A DNA stretch of 64,000 bases from Lumnitzera littorea (GCA_024138015.1 JAMXBB010000008.1:7663390-7727389), one strand, 5' to 3'. Shown: positions 1 through 12,433, counted from the first letter of the stretch. Translations and numbers: made by a program. Notes: generated by a model from the letters alone, not told the origin.

Positions 1-1440
1 GGCTAGGTTATTGAAGGGATAACGTCGTAGAAGTTGTGGTTTTTGAAAGTGCTGGAATTAGGGTGATTTTGCATGGGGTGTATGTCGTTACAGTCTATAG
101 AAGTCTATAAACTACAAGCTAGCATTTAGATGCCACTCGTACTCATGTTTGGATGCTATGGAGCATTCTGCTCACCTTGATCATGGCATCTAGATGCTAC
201 TCGTTGTAGCATTCGGACACCATGACCCCTGTTGTGTGTAGCAACGTTTCGTTGGGTTTTTCTATGTTTTTGGGCATATTTTTCAATCTTAAATCATTTT
301 TAAAGTTTTTCTAAATATGATTCTTCACCGAAAACACTTTACGAACCAATTCATCCTCTTAATGATCTTAGACACCTTGATAAGCTTAAGTTACAGGTGT
401 GAGACGGTTGAGTAGTTAAGTTAAGGAGTGTTGTTAATCAAGTCTAAAGACAAAGTATAGGTGTTGTTTTGGTATAAGTATAGGTCATAAAATAAGTTTT
501 GATATTTATGTTATGTTAAGTTCTAGGAGTGTGAAAGAGTTAGGTCCTAAAGCTGTAGCCGAATCAAGTACGGGATACTTGCTTGTTTGCTATAGTTGAT
601 AGACTAAATGATAAAATCAAACTAAATAATTACTCGACCTTAATTATATTGTATTGCATATGTTTTCGGCTCAAGAGATTGGGAGGTTTAGACCTTAGGG
701 TAGAACCTTTATGATCCTTGTGTGACAGTGTCCTGATTGGAGTTTTGCTTGGAAATCATTTGGATAGATTTAGGTTGTTCCTTGGTTTCTAGGGTGTTCA
801 AAATTATCCAACACCAATACTATATGGTATGTATATTATATGTGCCAGGGTCATTAACACTTCTATGTTACTTGATGGACTAAAATAAAAATAATTAACT
901 AGATGGTTGTTGCATTTTTGTATTCTATACCCATGTATATATGATTGGGTTTGTATGTTCATGCACAAGTGCTTAACATATTCCGTATTGGGTTTCAACT
1001 AATCCTTTCTTAAAATTTTTAGATGCAAATATAGGTTGGTGATCACGAGGTTTAGTACAATGATTGGATTATTAAGGTAATGTAGCAAATTATTGAGAAT
1101 TTTTTTATGATGAAGGAAGTGACTTTGTGTAATCTAATTAGGAGCATGAAATTGACTAGAATTGTTATTATGCTTTTAGTTATTTATTTTCATTTTGTAT
1201 TTTGGGTTATGAGAAGTCACCTAAGACTTCTCTTATCAGTTTTATTGGTGTTGTTAGAAGTATGTTTGTTGTCATGTTTGGCTGGGTGAGATGTTGAGTT
1301 TTGTTATTTTGGTTTATTTAGAGAATAATTATTGATATATTGTTGAGCCTGATTTTTTCACGAGTTTTATTATTTTTCTTAACTCGATTAGTAATAACCT
1401 TAACTCTTTTACTATTAACCTTCAATTAGGAGTTAAGAAA
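1..1440. other. AT-rich intergenic stretch with a short direct repeat
   Basis: No gene is supported here. The only open frames are short, have no recognisable motif and have neutral composition. Near the left edge two related segments of about 35 bp (122-156 and 186-218) each begin with GCAT(T/C)TAGATGC and end in a (T)GGATGC or TTCGGAC-like motif, so they form an imperfect direct repeat. This style of internal repeat occurs in long plant LTRs, but I see no LTR boundary, primer-binding site or coding remnant to confirm that. Confidence 0.4.
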
Positions 1441-3475
1441 AAAAAAAACTTGGTTTTTAAACATGTTTTTGAGAAATTCTTAGAGTCACCACCAAACTAG
1501 GGTCGAAAATAAGTTTAGATTAAAACTAATTAGGTGGATTGATTTTAATCTAGACATTAAGTTGCGTAAAAAACCAATTTAAGAAAAAAAGGTTTTTTGA
1601 AAACCAGATATTTGAGTTTAGAGGTTAATTTTTTTTAAACTCTTAATGAGTACTACTTTTAACTTTCCGAATTTATATTTACTTTTCAATATACTTTTAA
1701 AAAAAATAATCTATGCACATGCAAATAAACAAATAAAATTGAATCTACAAAAAAAAAAAAAAACATAAATCAAACAAATTTTTACAAAAAATGGAAAAAA
1801 AATTCCATATTTTAAGTTATCCCGTATTTACATACAAGTGTTTACATAACTACTATTTGAGATCAGACTTTCATAATTCGTTTGAAAAAATTTAAGTGGG
1901 TTGGTTGATTTTAAATTTGAAAAGTACCCGAGTTTATATCTCTTAATCATTTTATTTTATTTAAGAAAAATAACTAAGAGAAAAAGGTTCTAATTTGTTA
2001 ATTTTATTTTTTGAGAAAATTCTAAAATATCCTAATTTTTGAAAAAGGTCCATTTATTTTTTTTATTTGAGAAAAAAAAATTCTAAGTGATGAAAATTTT
2101 TAGAAAAATCCTAAAATACCTAAATACAACTTTTTATGAAATACGCAATTACCATAGCTAGTATACTTAACCATATAAAAGAAGTCTAAACCATGAAAAA
2201 AAAAAAAAAAAACCTAAATCATTGCAAAGATGTTTGAATTATAAAAAAGATACCTAAATCATGAAAAACATACCTAAAGAGTTTATTTATTTTATTGAAA
2301 AAAAAAAGATTTTTCTAAGTAAGAGGACGTCTTTGTTTTTCATTATTACTTTTTTTTATCATTCTTATTTTTTATTGTATATTTCTAACTAAAACATAAA
2401 AATAAGTAAACCAAACAAACTAAGCCTTTCCCTTTTTTTTTTTCTTTTTCGTTTTTTTCTTTTTCTTCTTTATTTTTTCTTTTGTGTTTTTTTTTTTTTT
2501 TACAATGGCAAATAGAATACAATTATAGCAATGAGGACAACAACAAAAAGAAAAGAAAAAGTACAATATTACAAAAATAAATTTAAAAAATATACAAAAT
2601 ATGGAGAAGAAAACATAAATAAAAACCAAAGTAGAGTTAAACCAAGCTAGAGTTTGCACGGGTTAAAGTTAGGCACTTCGAGCTTGCGTGAATCTTAGAA
2701 AAAGGGCCGTATAGAGAGAGAGAGTAGTGTTGTGAGTGGATTTAATTTATTGTAAGTGATGAGTTAATAGTTTGTACTAAAATGAAATCCTTTATTTATA
2801 GGTATCATGATCAAGTTAAGGATGAAAAATATTAAATGTAGTATGACTTTCTTCCATATTTAGGCTGAGTGAACTTGGACAATATATAACACTAAATACA
2901 AAGCTGTGTGTAGGAGTATGTCGGAGTATGTCCAATACATATAAGAGTATGCCTTGTGGCATGGTGATGATGTAACATGATGTAGCAATGACATGGTAAA
3001 TGACATAACATGACGTAGCGATGTTGTGGCGATGACATAACATGGTGACATGATAAACGCATGTATCAATGAGGGATGGACAAGTTCCCAAGTGAGAGAA
3101 GAAAAATAAAAGGTGCATTTTACATCTTTCATGAATTGAACTAAAGATCTCCAAGCCATATACAAAGCTAATATTCAAATGCTTTATCAAATGAGTTATT
3201 GGTTTTTCTTGGCTTGAATTAGATTTAAATATAAGCCTATGCTCAATATCCTTCTTCTCTTTTAATTATTTAAGGTCTTAAAAAATAATAAGGCTAAATT
3301 TAAAAAAAAAACTAACTTTATTTAAACTATCTAAAAAATCATTATTATTATTTTCTATTTTTTTTACTTTTCTAAATTTTCTATTATTTTTTTTGTATTT
3401 TTTCTAAATTAGGACCCTTTACCCTATTCTAAAAACTCTAAAATTACAAAGGGATAAATATGGGGTGTCTATACA
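1441..3475 (+). repeat. possible decayed LTR-like sequence
   Basis: This is a long low-complexity region rich in A and T runs. It starts near a GAGTCACCACCAAACTAGGG-like phrase at about 1484 and ends at GGGGTGTCTATACA near 3460-3473. Both phrases recall the ends of long LTRs of the Tat lineage of Ty3 elements. Between them lie a purine-rich AGAGAGAGAGAG tract (about 2713) and a TTTATTTATAGG TATA-like site (about 2791), as an LTR promoter would have. The stretch 2956-3055 contains several imperfect copies of a GATGACATAACATG motif. No second LTR, primer-binding site or protein remnant was found, so the call rests on recollection of lineage phrases and is weak. Confidence 0.2.
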
Positions 3476-3724
3476 CATGTTTAAACTTCTTTTCATTAAA
3501 TAAAAAGAAATTGAGTAGTTGATCATTTAATACTATTTATAGACTGAAGGCATTATAGACATTCATGATATTTTATGGAAATACTATAGGCTTTGAGAAT
3601 TGCTATGTATGTAGAGAGGCTAGCAAATGGAATCTAAATATCTGATGTATTAGTAGAATATAAGGACATATAGCAGGTTATAGCATTCAGACTCTTATCC
3701 ATTATTATTATTAATTATTAATCT

Positions 3725-3756
<32 letters not shown>

Positions 3757-4866
3757 TAATAACTTCTTATTGAATCACATCTATGTATTATTCTTATAAT
3801 TTCTTTATCTTCATCATATTTTGGCATGCCAAAAATATAAATTTAAGTGTTGCATTCCTTTTTTTTTTTTAATAATTTTAAGGCATTAAAAGTTACAATA
3901 TATGAATAATTTACTTCATTAAGATAGGATTAAAATATTTAGGAATATTAAATTTGTATCTTATAAAGTATTCATTTGTTATTTTTAATGTAACCATCAT
4001 GTGTATATTGTTTGAATCATCATCATCATTATTCTTTAGCCAACTATATTATAATTTGATGAAGGGGAATTTGAATCATAATCCATTTTAATAGAAAATT
4101 ATAATATCATTAAATTATAATAATCTTGCTGCTCGATGATTTCTTACTCATAGTCATTCAAGATTAATTTATTGATAAAAATTTAAGCAAACGATTTATT
4201 TGAGCCTTTACGATTTTCTTTTAAATATAAAATCATGAAAATAAATCACTCTACTGATACACAAACGAAATATGTAATATTTCACAACATTCGGCACAAT
4301 CCATACTTTCCAATACAACACAAAAACACTCCAACTTACACATTACAAAACTCAACACATATTTTTCACATCTTCAATTTCCCTATTAAAGCAGAAATTT
4401 AAACAGCTGATGTTTCGAAAATAACAAAAGGAATAGACGTCCTTGGATAGCTGTACTTTAACTAACCCATCTTAGCCTTCCAATCCAAGTTCTGCAGCCA
4501 AACTTGACCATAAGAAACCTCTCAAAATGCTCCGAATCCTAATGATGAACTTATGCAATAATAAAATGTTCCCAAGTCTTTTCGTGGTCCTATACCATGT
4601 TGGTGCAGTGTCATAAATTCATGATAAAACCAAAACGTCCTTGTAGAATCTGTGTTGGTCGTCGAGACAATAACCTGAATAACTTAAAGTACTCGAGTTC
4701 AATTATCATAAATGGTAAAGCAAGATATACCTTTCAGTTGTGAATATGAATTCGCTCCATATGATTTACCGGTTACCTACCAACTAAAAAAAAAAAAAAA
4801 AAAAAAATTGCACAAAATTTAAAAAAATAAAAAATAAAAAAGGATGTGCCATATGCTGGAGCTGAT
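3476..4866. other. intergenic, including the likely 3' flank of the LEA_2 gene
   Basis: AT-rich sequence with a (TA)n microsatellite at about 3726-3752. The part nearest the LEA_2 stop codon (about 4260-4866) is less AT-rich than the rest and could hold its 3' untranslated region, which is transcribed leftwards. A run of more than 20 A occurs at about 4787-4807. No other open frame with recognisable content was found. Confidence 0.4.
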
Positions 4867-5472
4867 TCATTTACACTTCATGGACTGTATGGAGTATGCC
4901 TTCTTATCGATAGCAAACACACAGTCCATTTCAACAGTTTTCTTCTTCTTGAAAATCAGCATCACCTCAACTTTTCCTGTCAACGAACCCTTACTATTCA
5001 ACGTCAAAACCTCCGAACCCGTATCAAGATCACTCAACGAATCGCCCTTGAAGCTGATAGGAACATCGATCTTCTTGGTAGACATAAGACCAACCTTGCT
5101 CTTAGGTATCGGCACTTCCTGTAACACAACCTCGCCGAAAGTAAAAGTGACCGTGGTGGCATCATACTTGAAAGGACCAAAGTTCGTATTTTTTATTCGA
5201 ATCGGAGCTTCGAATGAAATGTCAAGTGATGTTTGATTGCTTGCAAGGCTCAATATGTCGAAAGAACCAACCCTGAATTTTGGTGTCCTTACACGCATCA
5301 CGAACATGACGAATACCACGATCACTATCACTTGGAACACAGCAAAAGCAGCTATGTAGATTGCCCATTTGATTCTCTTCTTGCGTTTCTCTTCCTGTGA
5401 TTGCAGTGATTCTTCATCAACCCTAGAATGCCCATTTGTTGGGAGTTCTACTTCCCGGTCTTTCTCTGCCAT
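4867..5472 (-). CDS. LEA_2 / NDR1-HIN1-like membrane protein, At1g64065-like
   Basis: Single-exon gene of 201 codons. The ATG is at 5472 and the TGA at 4869-4867. The N-terminus is hydrophilic and charged (residues 1-33, ending in a KRKKRIK basic patch). One strongly hydrophobic segment follows at about residues 34-59, then MRVRTPKFRVGS and a beta-rich C-terminal half with N-T-x-F/FxY-type strands (about 85-190), which is the LEA_2 (water stress and hypersensitive response) fold. The order cytosolic tail, one membrane anchor, then LEA_2 domain is that of NDR1/HIN1-like proteins, usually at the plasma membrane and tied to defence or water stress. Family and length fit the Arabidopsis At1g64065 group. 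That protein is encoded next to RBOHF in Arabidopsis, and RBOHF is the next gene upstream here. The biochemical function is not established. The frame is intact, and a TATA box lies about 100 bp upstream of the ATG. Confidence 0.88.
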   Translation of the reverse strand: MAEKDREVELPTNGHSRVDEESLQSQEEKRKKRIKWAIYIAAFAVFQVIVIVVFVMFVMRVRTPKFRVGSFDILSLASNQTSLDISFEAPIRIKNTNFGPFKYDATTVTFTFGEVVLQEVPIPKSKVGLMSTKKIDVPISFKGDSLSDLDTGSEVLTLNSKGSLTGKVEVMLIFKKKKTVEMDCVFAIDKKAYSIQSMKCK

Positions 5473-5568
5473 TTAAACTATTTCAACTTCTCTCTCTTTC
5501 TCGGTTTGTATTTTTCGTTTGATTAAATCTATGAATGTGTTGTGATCACTAGGAAAGAATGAGTATGG

Positions 5569-5579
5569 TTTATATATAG
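5569..5579 (-). promoter_or_regulatory. TATA box of the LEA_2 gene
   Basis: Read on the minus strand, the sequence is ACTATATATAAAC, a near-perfect plant TATA box 97-107 bp upstream of the ATG at 5472. Transcription would start roughly at 5540, leaving a leader of about 65-70 nt that contains a CT-rich stretch (GAGAAAGAGAGAGA on the plus strand, about 5489-5503), common in plant leaders. The position was inferred from sequence only. Confidence 0.5.
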
Positions 5580-5599
5580 TGTTTTAGACTATTGTTGGA

Positions 5600-7190
5600 C
5601 TGGACCTAATTATAAAAAGGAAAGTGATAATTACACTTACTGAACCTCCTTGAATTTGACTCCATTTTTAGTTGAGTTTAATTTATTAGTAGTTTAGTTA
5701 AACTTAAGCTTAAGTTGCTCAATTAATATATCAAAATCAGTTCGACTTTTATGATACTTGGATCAATTAGCTTATCTAAGTTTAATTAGGGTTTTTAGTT
5801 AAGTTTAAATATAGTAATTAATTTAGAATTGTATTTGAATGTTAATATTATTTTAATTATAAAATTGTAAATATTGAGTTTAAATAAGATTAACTAAGTG
5901 GAATTTAAGCTTCTCGAAGACTACTTCCAAAAAATATCCAAATATAAAATTCTAAGCTTATTTCAATACAAGTTAAATTCAAGCTTCGAAATTTCCTATT
6001 TAATTTAAGTCCAATCTTAATATTTTTATTTCTCAACTCCACCAATTTAAGCATTAAAATGTTTAGAAATGTTTACTATTCATATTTAAAATTAAAAAAA
6101 AAAAGAAAAAGAAAAAGGAAATATCCATATAAAGGGGGCGTGATATTTACATCACTAGAAAAGATTTGAACGCGTTGTAATCATTCCAGACTACATGACT
6201 TTTTTGAGGTCCTTAGTGCAACTTGACAGTCTTTTTGGTTTTCAGATGACAATCAATATGAAAAGATAATCAGTGGCTATATAATATCTTATGGATTCGG
6301 TTAAATTATTCTTTCTCATAATGGAGCTTCGCGGGGGCCATAAGATTATATTTTACTGAATTAGATCTCATGGCATGTCCCTTCACTTAAAGGAAAATAC
6401 CCGAATAAAAGCTTTGCTGTAACTGTAAGAATAAATAATGCATTGTCTAGACATAATTCTTTCCAAAAAAGTTCTCTTAAAATTTTGGCGTCAATATTTG
6501 AATTTGATTGACATATTGGTAGAATCATTCGTTGTGAAAAACATGGTGAGTGTGTGTTAAAGAAATCACTTAGTTTGGGAGCTTTATTCACTGTGCGTCA
6601 GTTAAGATTAATCAATAGAAATTTTTGTGATTTTTCTAAGACTATCAATATGCATTTTATGATAAAGACGGATTCATTGAAAAATAACGTTCCATTTATT
6701 CATAATCTGTGCATTTATAAATAAAAACTTTATCCAATGCTAAATCTCATTTTAAATTTGAAACCCGTAATCACTTGGACTAGGCTCTTTAGAAATAAAA
6801 TGATAAGATGTAAAAAGTCTAATCCATGAAATTAGGATAATTAAGAAAGATTCGTGTGATAAACTTAAAATACGATCCGTTGGATTCATCCATCGAAAAC
6901 CAATCTTTCTCAATTTGGTTATGCACAAAAGAAGACCAAGAAGACCTTTACAAGGCCTATCGTTGAAAGGAGCCCATTTGCTCATTGAGTATCCATTAAT
7001 AAAGGAAGTCATCCCAATCATTGATCCTTACTATGACAAATGAGATCACTAGTCTAAATCTAGAAATATTCAAAGTTTCATCTCATTTGGGGCATAAAAA
7101 ATTGTTAGAAAAACATGTTCTTCTCAAAATATCAAACAAGTTTTTATAGCGAAGAGCACCACACCTCCCATCACTAATTGTGGACTTTGA
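5600..7190. other. intergenic, no gene supported
   Basis: AT-rich sequence. Two minus-strand open frames (6591->6361 and 7021->6752) of 76 and 89 codons have no recognisable domain and no supporting context. The second is somewhat less AT-rich and could be a decayed coding fragment, but I cannot name it. Confidence 0.35.
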
Positions 7191-7196
7191 TACTTT

Positions 7197-7608
7197 GGCT
7201 TTGTTTGGTTCATATTTTTTTATGTTTTTTTTTTTTATGTACTTGACTCTTGTGTTTGATAAAAAATAATATATTAAAAAGATGCAAATATAATTACATA
7301 TATACATTTCTTATAAAATTAAATAACTAAATTCTTATAAAATTAAATTTATCTACCATTTACTTTATTGTTATTTACAAAAAGACCAATTGAAATAATC
7401 AATTCTAATGCATAAAGTATATTTTTTCAAATTTTCTTTTAAAGTACGTGAATTTTTATTTCCTAATTTATAAATTCTAATCACCATTTTCATTATAATT
7501 ATGAAATAAATAAAAATAAAATGGTTTCCAAATATTAAATTTCAAGCAAATACACATCAAATACAAAACAGGTACAAATAAAAATATATATATAAACCAA
7601 ACTGGCCC
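7197..7608. mobile_element. Tourist-like (PIF/Harbinger-type) MITE
   Basis: The left end reads GGCTTTGTTTGGTTCATAT. The right end, read on the opposite strand, is GGGCCAGTTTGGTTTATAT. These are imperfect terminal inverted repeats of about 18 bp with the GGCCTTGTTTGGTT style typical of Tourist-type MITEs. The 0.4-kb interior is AT-rich and non-coding. A TTA target duplication is visible on the right flank only (left flank TTT), so the boundaries are approximate. Confidence 0.5.
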
Positions 7609-9630
7609 TTAAATAGCTCCTCTAGGTAACACACAACGACCTACTGAAGTTATGGAGTATAAAAATACATCTTTAAGGGAGCATTCTACCTTAGAGAAAT
7701 GCACTTGAGAAAGCAGTGGCTAGATGAAACGGTAGCAAGAATGTCGGTTTAAGTAATGCTAACATTGGTGAGAGTCAAATGCCTTGAAAACCTAGGAGTT
7801 CTTTTGTAAGGTTCATCTAAAGGGTAAGTTAGGGCCTAAAATTAGGTTGAAAGGTACAACCGATGGATAATAGATTGGTCCTGAGAGACGAAGGAGATTA
7901 GATTAGACAAAAGATGGTTATCGTTTCAAGAACATAAAATATCCCTATTTTTTAGGATAAGATGGTGTAAAGAAAATACCTTAAGCTAATGTTTAAGTAC
8001 CAAGTGCTACAGTCTTAAAGTAACCCATGCAATAATCCTAATAAAAGGCTAAGAGACCTTCAACTAAAGAATGCCTATAATCGAAACCAAAATAAGTGGG
8101 TTGAAAATACTTAGAGGTACAAGTGCGTTTGACTCTCTAAAAACTATCTATTCCTTTTTCTCACCTCATTCTACTCTAATCATCCCTTAAATATCACACC
8201 ACGTCATTCCTCTAAGGTTACGTAAAACACGAGACATATGTTACATGCATGTGACCATCATGATTGAATTTATGTGCTCACAAAATCTAATAGAAAAATT
8301 TTATAATAGTGTTTAGTAGAAAGGTAGATCTACTTTGTTACTTTAAAGAGTTCGTAGCATTATGGTACTTTTTCATGACGAGCATGGTGTTTTGAATTTA
8401 AGGAATTTAATTCCTCTTTTCTACGAGTAAATCATATATCTATTTTTGGAAATCATTTTGCTACATAAGAAAAAACTTTTCCACTTTAATGCTTAATAAG
8501 TAAAAAATATTTCATTATGGAAGGGCAAACCGGCAAAATATGCTGGTTGGAGGTTATAAGCGGCAAAATTTGGCCTCTTACTTCGTGGTGCTTCTTATTA
8601 CGTGGGAATACCATGTCTCACTTTCATTAAATGGTAAATTTTTCTTGGTTAATTTATTTTAGAAGTGTTTATATATTTTCACTCGTAAATTTACATTAAT
8701 AGTTTCATAATTAATATATCACTCGTAAATAAAATAATGACAAATGATAAAATACACTTGCTAATTTAATTTATTACTTATAGTTAATAAAAGAATTACA
8801 AATACAGCAAGTGCCATATTACGGTCACATGCAAAGGGATTTCTAACGGTAGAATAATGGATGAGTTCGTCCCGTTGACGAAACCGTAGAATGGCCTTAT
8901 CCAGTCCTGTTATCATCAATTATCAATCAAAGGTTTAGGAAACAATTTGAAAAATTAAGAATATCTATATAGTTTTGAAAGTTCCGACATATAGTATGTG
9001 CAATTTATCTCTTATGGCATAAGCAAATTTATATGATAACTTAACATGTAGATTAGTCATTTTTGCATTAAATTAAAATGGTTGGTGCAGAGCGCATGAT
9101 TTTTCTTTTTTTTTTTTTTTTTAGATGATATGGATTTTTAATACTACGGTTAAGTGATGTCAATGTTGTCAATTATTCCTTTTACTAAGAATAACACCAA
9201 TCTAAATGCCTAGCAATATTGTGTAAGACCTAACTAAAGGAGAGTTCTTATACGAGATTAATTCTCTCGATTAGTACTAACGATTGCTACATCCATGTTA
9301 CAAGTACCGAAAAAATGTAAATAGTAAGTCAATTGATTACTTTTGGGATTGTTGAACACAATACTACTTTTATGTGATAATTATCATTTATCAATAAATA
9401 GCAGACACATGCATTTATGAAATTGGCCCAAATAACTTTCATGTATCCCGATTTGATATAATTTCTATAACTTTTTTCAATTATATATACGATTATAGTA
9501 TTTTTAAATAAGTGGGATACCAAAAACCCCATTCTTAAATATCCGCCATAAGGAGACTTACGGACTCCAAACTGCAGGCCTGATAGAATTGGCGATCGCG
9601 TGAGCGAAACAATAAACACAACTAAGCCCA
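7609..9630. other. intergenic, no gene supported
   Basis: AT-rich sequence with no open frame of recognisable content. The 104-codon minus-strand frame at 9643->9329 has no motif and overlaps the start of a dispersed repeat, so it is not called as a gene. Confidence 0.4.
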
Positions 9631-9633
9631 AAC

Positions 9634-9760
9634 GAAGTTTCATTTTCCAATTGAGCCCACAGGCTTGTGAACGTGGTGTCCCATCACGTACTCAATAGAC
9701 CAGATCGAAGATTTGGCAAATTTGTTGTAGTGACCAACACGATGATGGAAAGCTCCTAAT
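9634..9760 (+). repeat. dispersed repeat, copy 1 (mate at 30094-30222)
   Basis: This segment and 30094-30222 share the same order of phrases in the same orientation: GTTTCATTTT, CAATTGAGCCCACA, GTGAACGTGG, GTCCCATC, GAAGATT(T)GGCAAATTTGTT and CAACAC. Similarity by eye is about 80%. Neither copy encodes anything recognisable. It may be the core of an unidentified non-coding transposon. Confidence 0.6.
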
Positions 9761-9888
9761 GGAGAAGAAATGATTAAGCATAAAACGCGGTCTATATTTA
9801 TTGTATCTAACTTTTAATGGAATTCAATTACGTAAACATACTATCAAATCATGTATCAAAATCTTATTAGAAGTTGTATATCACACCA

Positions 9889-9992
9889 GTAGACGTGTAG
9901 TATATTATAATAAGTGAATCTTCTCTCCCATAAAATAAAATAAAATAAAATAAAAAAAAAATCAAACACCTTAATCGGAGATTTTATTTTTT
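9889..9992 (+). repeat. direct repeat flanking a foldback element, left copy
   Basis: Shares with 10409-10490 the ordered phrases AGTAGA, ATATTATA, AGTGAAT, TTCTCTCC, TCAAACAC, TTAAT and AGATTTTATTTTT. The left copy carries an extra (AAAAT)n run. The two copies bracket the foldback element at 9997-10393 almost exactly, which suggests a segmental duplication around the element or that this sequence belongs to a larger element. Confidence 0.6.
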
Positions 9993-9996
9993 TTTA

Positions 9997-10393
9997 GGGA
10001 AAATTGATTTAGGTGCGAATTGATTCCTTAAACTTTTAAAGTAAGGTTTTTAAACCTTAAACTTTTATAAATTAGCAAATAACCCTTAAAATTACTTTAA
10101 ACTTTAATTTTAATGTGTAAATATCTTTTAAATTTTGATTTTGGTATGTAAACACTTTTTAAATTTTAATTTTAATACGTAAATATCCCTAAACACTTCA
10201 TAATTTAAGAGGGCTGCCTCTATACTAAAATGAAAGTTTAAAAGGTGTTTACGCACCAAACATGAAGTTTAAGGATTATTGAGATTGTTTTGTAATTTAT
10301 CAAAATTTAAGAAGTTAAAAACCATATTTTAAAAGTTTAGGGCAAAAATCCACATAAAAATCAAAATTTATAAGAGTTTTTTATATTTTTCCC
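9997..10393. mobile_element. foldback / MITE-like element with long inverted arms
   Basis: The left arm (about 9997-10170) and the reverse complement of the right arm (about 10200-10393) share ordered phrases: GGGAAAA at the tip, then C(T/C)TAAACTTTTAAA, GGTTTTTAA, TTAAA(C)TTTTATAAATTA, CCTTAAA, GTGTAAA, CTTTTAAA and ATTTTAGTAT-like. The two arms of 150-170 bp would fold into a long stem. There is no coding capacity, as expected for a non-autonomous DNA element. No clear target duplication was seen apart from the much longer flanking direct repeat. Confidence 0.6.
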
Positions 10394-10408
10394 TTTTTAT
10401 TATGTACT

Positions 10409-10490
10409 AGTAGATATATGACATATTATACTTAGTGAATTTTCTCTCCTAAAAAAGAGTCAAACACTTTAATTATAGATTTTATTTTTA
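10409..10490 (+). repeat. direct repeat flanking a foldback element, right copy
   Basis: Partner of 9889-9992, in the same orientation. It lacks the AAAAT expansion of the left copy and is otherwise similar over about 80 bp. Confidence 0.6.
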
Positions 10491-11659
10491 TTATGTTTTC
10501 ATTAGTATAAATCTAGGTGCCCCTTAACTAAATTTTATTCTTCATGTATGGATGGTGGTGCTCTACGTCAACTAAAAATTGTATTCAAATTAGTGATTAA
10601 CATGTTAAGTAAAATCGGATTTAAACGGGATTGACGGGGGTGTTTGTGTCCCCTCCAAGTCCAAAGGGGAAAAAGACAAAAGAAAAAGTTAATATCAACA
10701 TTTATTAAAGGTAAAAGAAAAGAAAAAGGTGTCATATTTATATTTTAAAAAGGAAATTCATTAAAAAAACAAAAAGGTTAAGGATATCTAAGAAACAATG
10801 CAAGATATGACAATATGCACATCACCTCATCGTCATTATGTCCACCATTTACTATGCTGCAATGCAGTTGCCTCCACTTTATCTAAATGTTAGCTAAAAG
10901 GCTGGATGTAGCGATTCATAATCATATCATGCTGTAAAGCCTTGATAACAATCCTAACGTTCAAGGCTTCAGTTTCTATCACTCTCTTGAGAACCGTCAT
11001 TAAGATTAACTTTCAATATAATAGACTGTAAAATACTATTTTAGTAATTATATTTTTAACCCAATTTAGTGGCAAGTCCTAAGAAGGCAAACCAAATTAT
11101 AGAGATATCTTCAGAGATATGGCTTTGTAAGCTTAGATTTGGGATTATCAACCAATTTATTTGGTTTTGACCTTACTCAATTGTCTCATGAGTAAAACAA
11201 GTCTTTATTTTGTTTGATGAGGCTTAATGAATGTCTTCATTTTACACTTCCAAAAAAGATAAATTATCCCTAATTAGAAGAAGCAGTTTATCTATAACTT
11301 GATCTTCCAAAAATCGTAATATAAGTAAATTTCATAATTATCTGATGTAATTATTTTAACAAAAGAATCTTAAAACTTTTTTATTTTCACTCAATTTTTT
11401 TTAGATAAAATACATATATTTCTCCATATATATTCGGTTCTTAGATTTCGAATTGTGAAGAACGCTTACTTCTTCATATATTTTATCTCTCTAGTCTAAC
11501 CTTATTTTTCCAAAGACAAGACTACTCTTCTTAAACCCTTTCACCATTATGACAAATTTTATGATCACAAGTAAATTGAACCTTAATGTTGTAGCGTTCA
11601 CTTATATATATAAAGGGTTAGAAGAGGACCATACCTCTTCATAAAATCATAAGGATTGC
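10491..11659. other. intergenic; right part may be the distal half of a copia LTR
   Basis: No gene is supported. Read on the minus strand, the part from 11655 to about 11400 holds a TATA-like CCCTTTATATATATAAGTG (about 11619-11601). It also looks like the promoter half of the copia LTR whose start lies at 14142, with the Ty3 element at 11660-14013 between them. This joining is inferred from layout, not proven. Confidence 0.3.
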
Positions 11660-12345
11660 TAATGTTTCTAAAATTCCTAAACACAATTGATGTTGTAACT
11701 CATAATCCGATGTGACTAATGAATCTTGGAAATACAATAATTTAACACAAGCAAATTGATATTACCCTAAAAGCACTTGAGTTAATGAGGAATTACCACA
11801 ATCTTATCTATAAAGATTAATAAGATTTGATATCTAAGAGATGAAATCTCACTATCAACAATCTACTCAAAAGAGAAGGTGTTTTAATATTAAGGTTTAC
11901 AAGATAAAAAGCACTAGGATTATTCCCTTAAAATAGTGGAAAAAGTATTTTTATATGAGTTTAAACCTAATGGCTAATTATTAATTAATTACCAATATAA
12001 AAGATGGAAAAATAAATAATGTATGAGAAACATATGTCGGAGGACCTCAAGCCACAAGTCGGCTTGGTTGGAGCTGCCGGGCCGGTAGTAGTGTAGGTGA
12101 AACCAATAAGTTGATTCAACCATGAAGCCATCAAGCCAGTAGGGTCGCCTCCTTGGCTCATGTTGCAAGCTTCTATTAGCAATTTCATTGAGCTAGTTCA
12201 TCTTTAAATCATCAGGCTAGTCCTTTATTGGTTCATTTTGCTTCTTTTATTTCTTATCCCTATTTGCCTGCTTATTCTTAGATCGAATTCCATGGCTTCT
12301 TCTCACTCCATGATTGAAATTGGGTTAGTTCGAGATACGATCACA
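11660..12345 (-). mobile_element. 3' LTR of a small decayed Ty3 element
   Basis: This segment of 686 bp and 13355-14013 are collinear direct repeats, roughly 75-80% alike by eye, with shared blocks spread over the full length. The outer end, read on the minus strand, is TGTGATCGTATCTCG, matching TGTGAATTACATCTC in the other copy. The inner end is ACATTA against CACATCA in the mate. The divergence indicates an old insertion. The 67-codon open frame inside (12188->11985) is incidental. Confidence 0.7.
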
Positions 12346-12433
12346 TTAATGGCTTCTTGTAGCTGCAAGAATGAAAACAAGGTCTCCAAATAAATAAGTA
12401 GCTATACGCTTCCTTCAGCATCCCTTTAGCAAT

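Noticed and set aside
2420..2659. 79-codon Lys/Phe-rich frame
   Set aside because: Translation of T- and TTC-rich low-complexity DNA.
4844..5236. Plus-strand frames of 130 and 92 codons over the LEA_2 gene
   Set aside because: Shadows of the intact minus-strand LEA_2 frame; no motif of their own.
6361..7021. Minus-strand frames at 6.4-7.0 kb as organelle-derived or transposase genes
   Set aside because: I compared them mentally with plastid proteins and transposases and found no matching motif; not enough evidence for a call.
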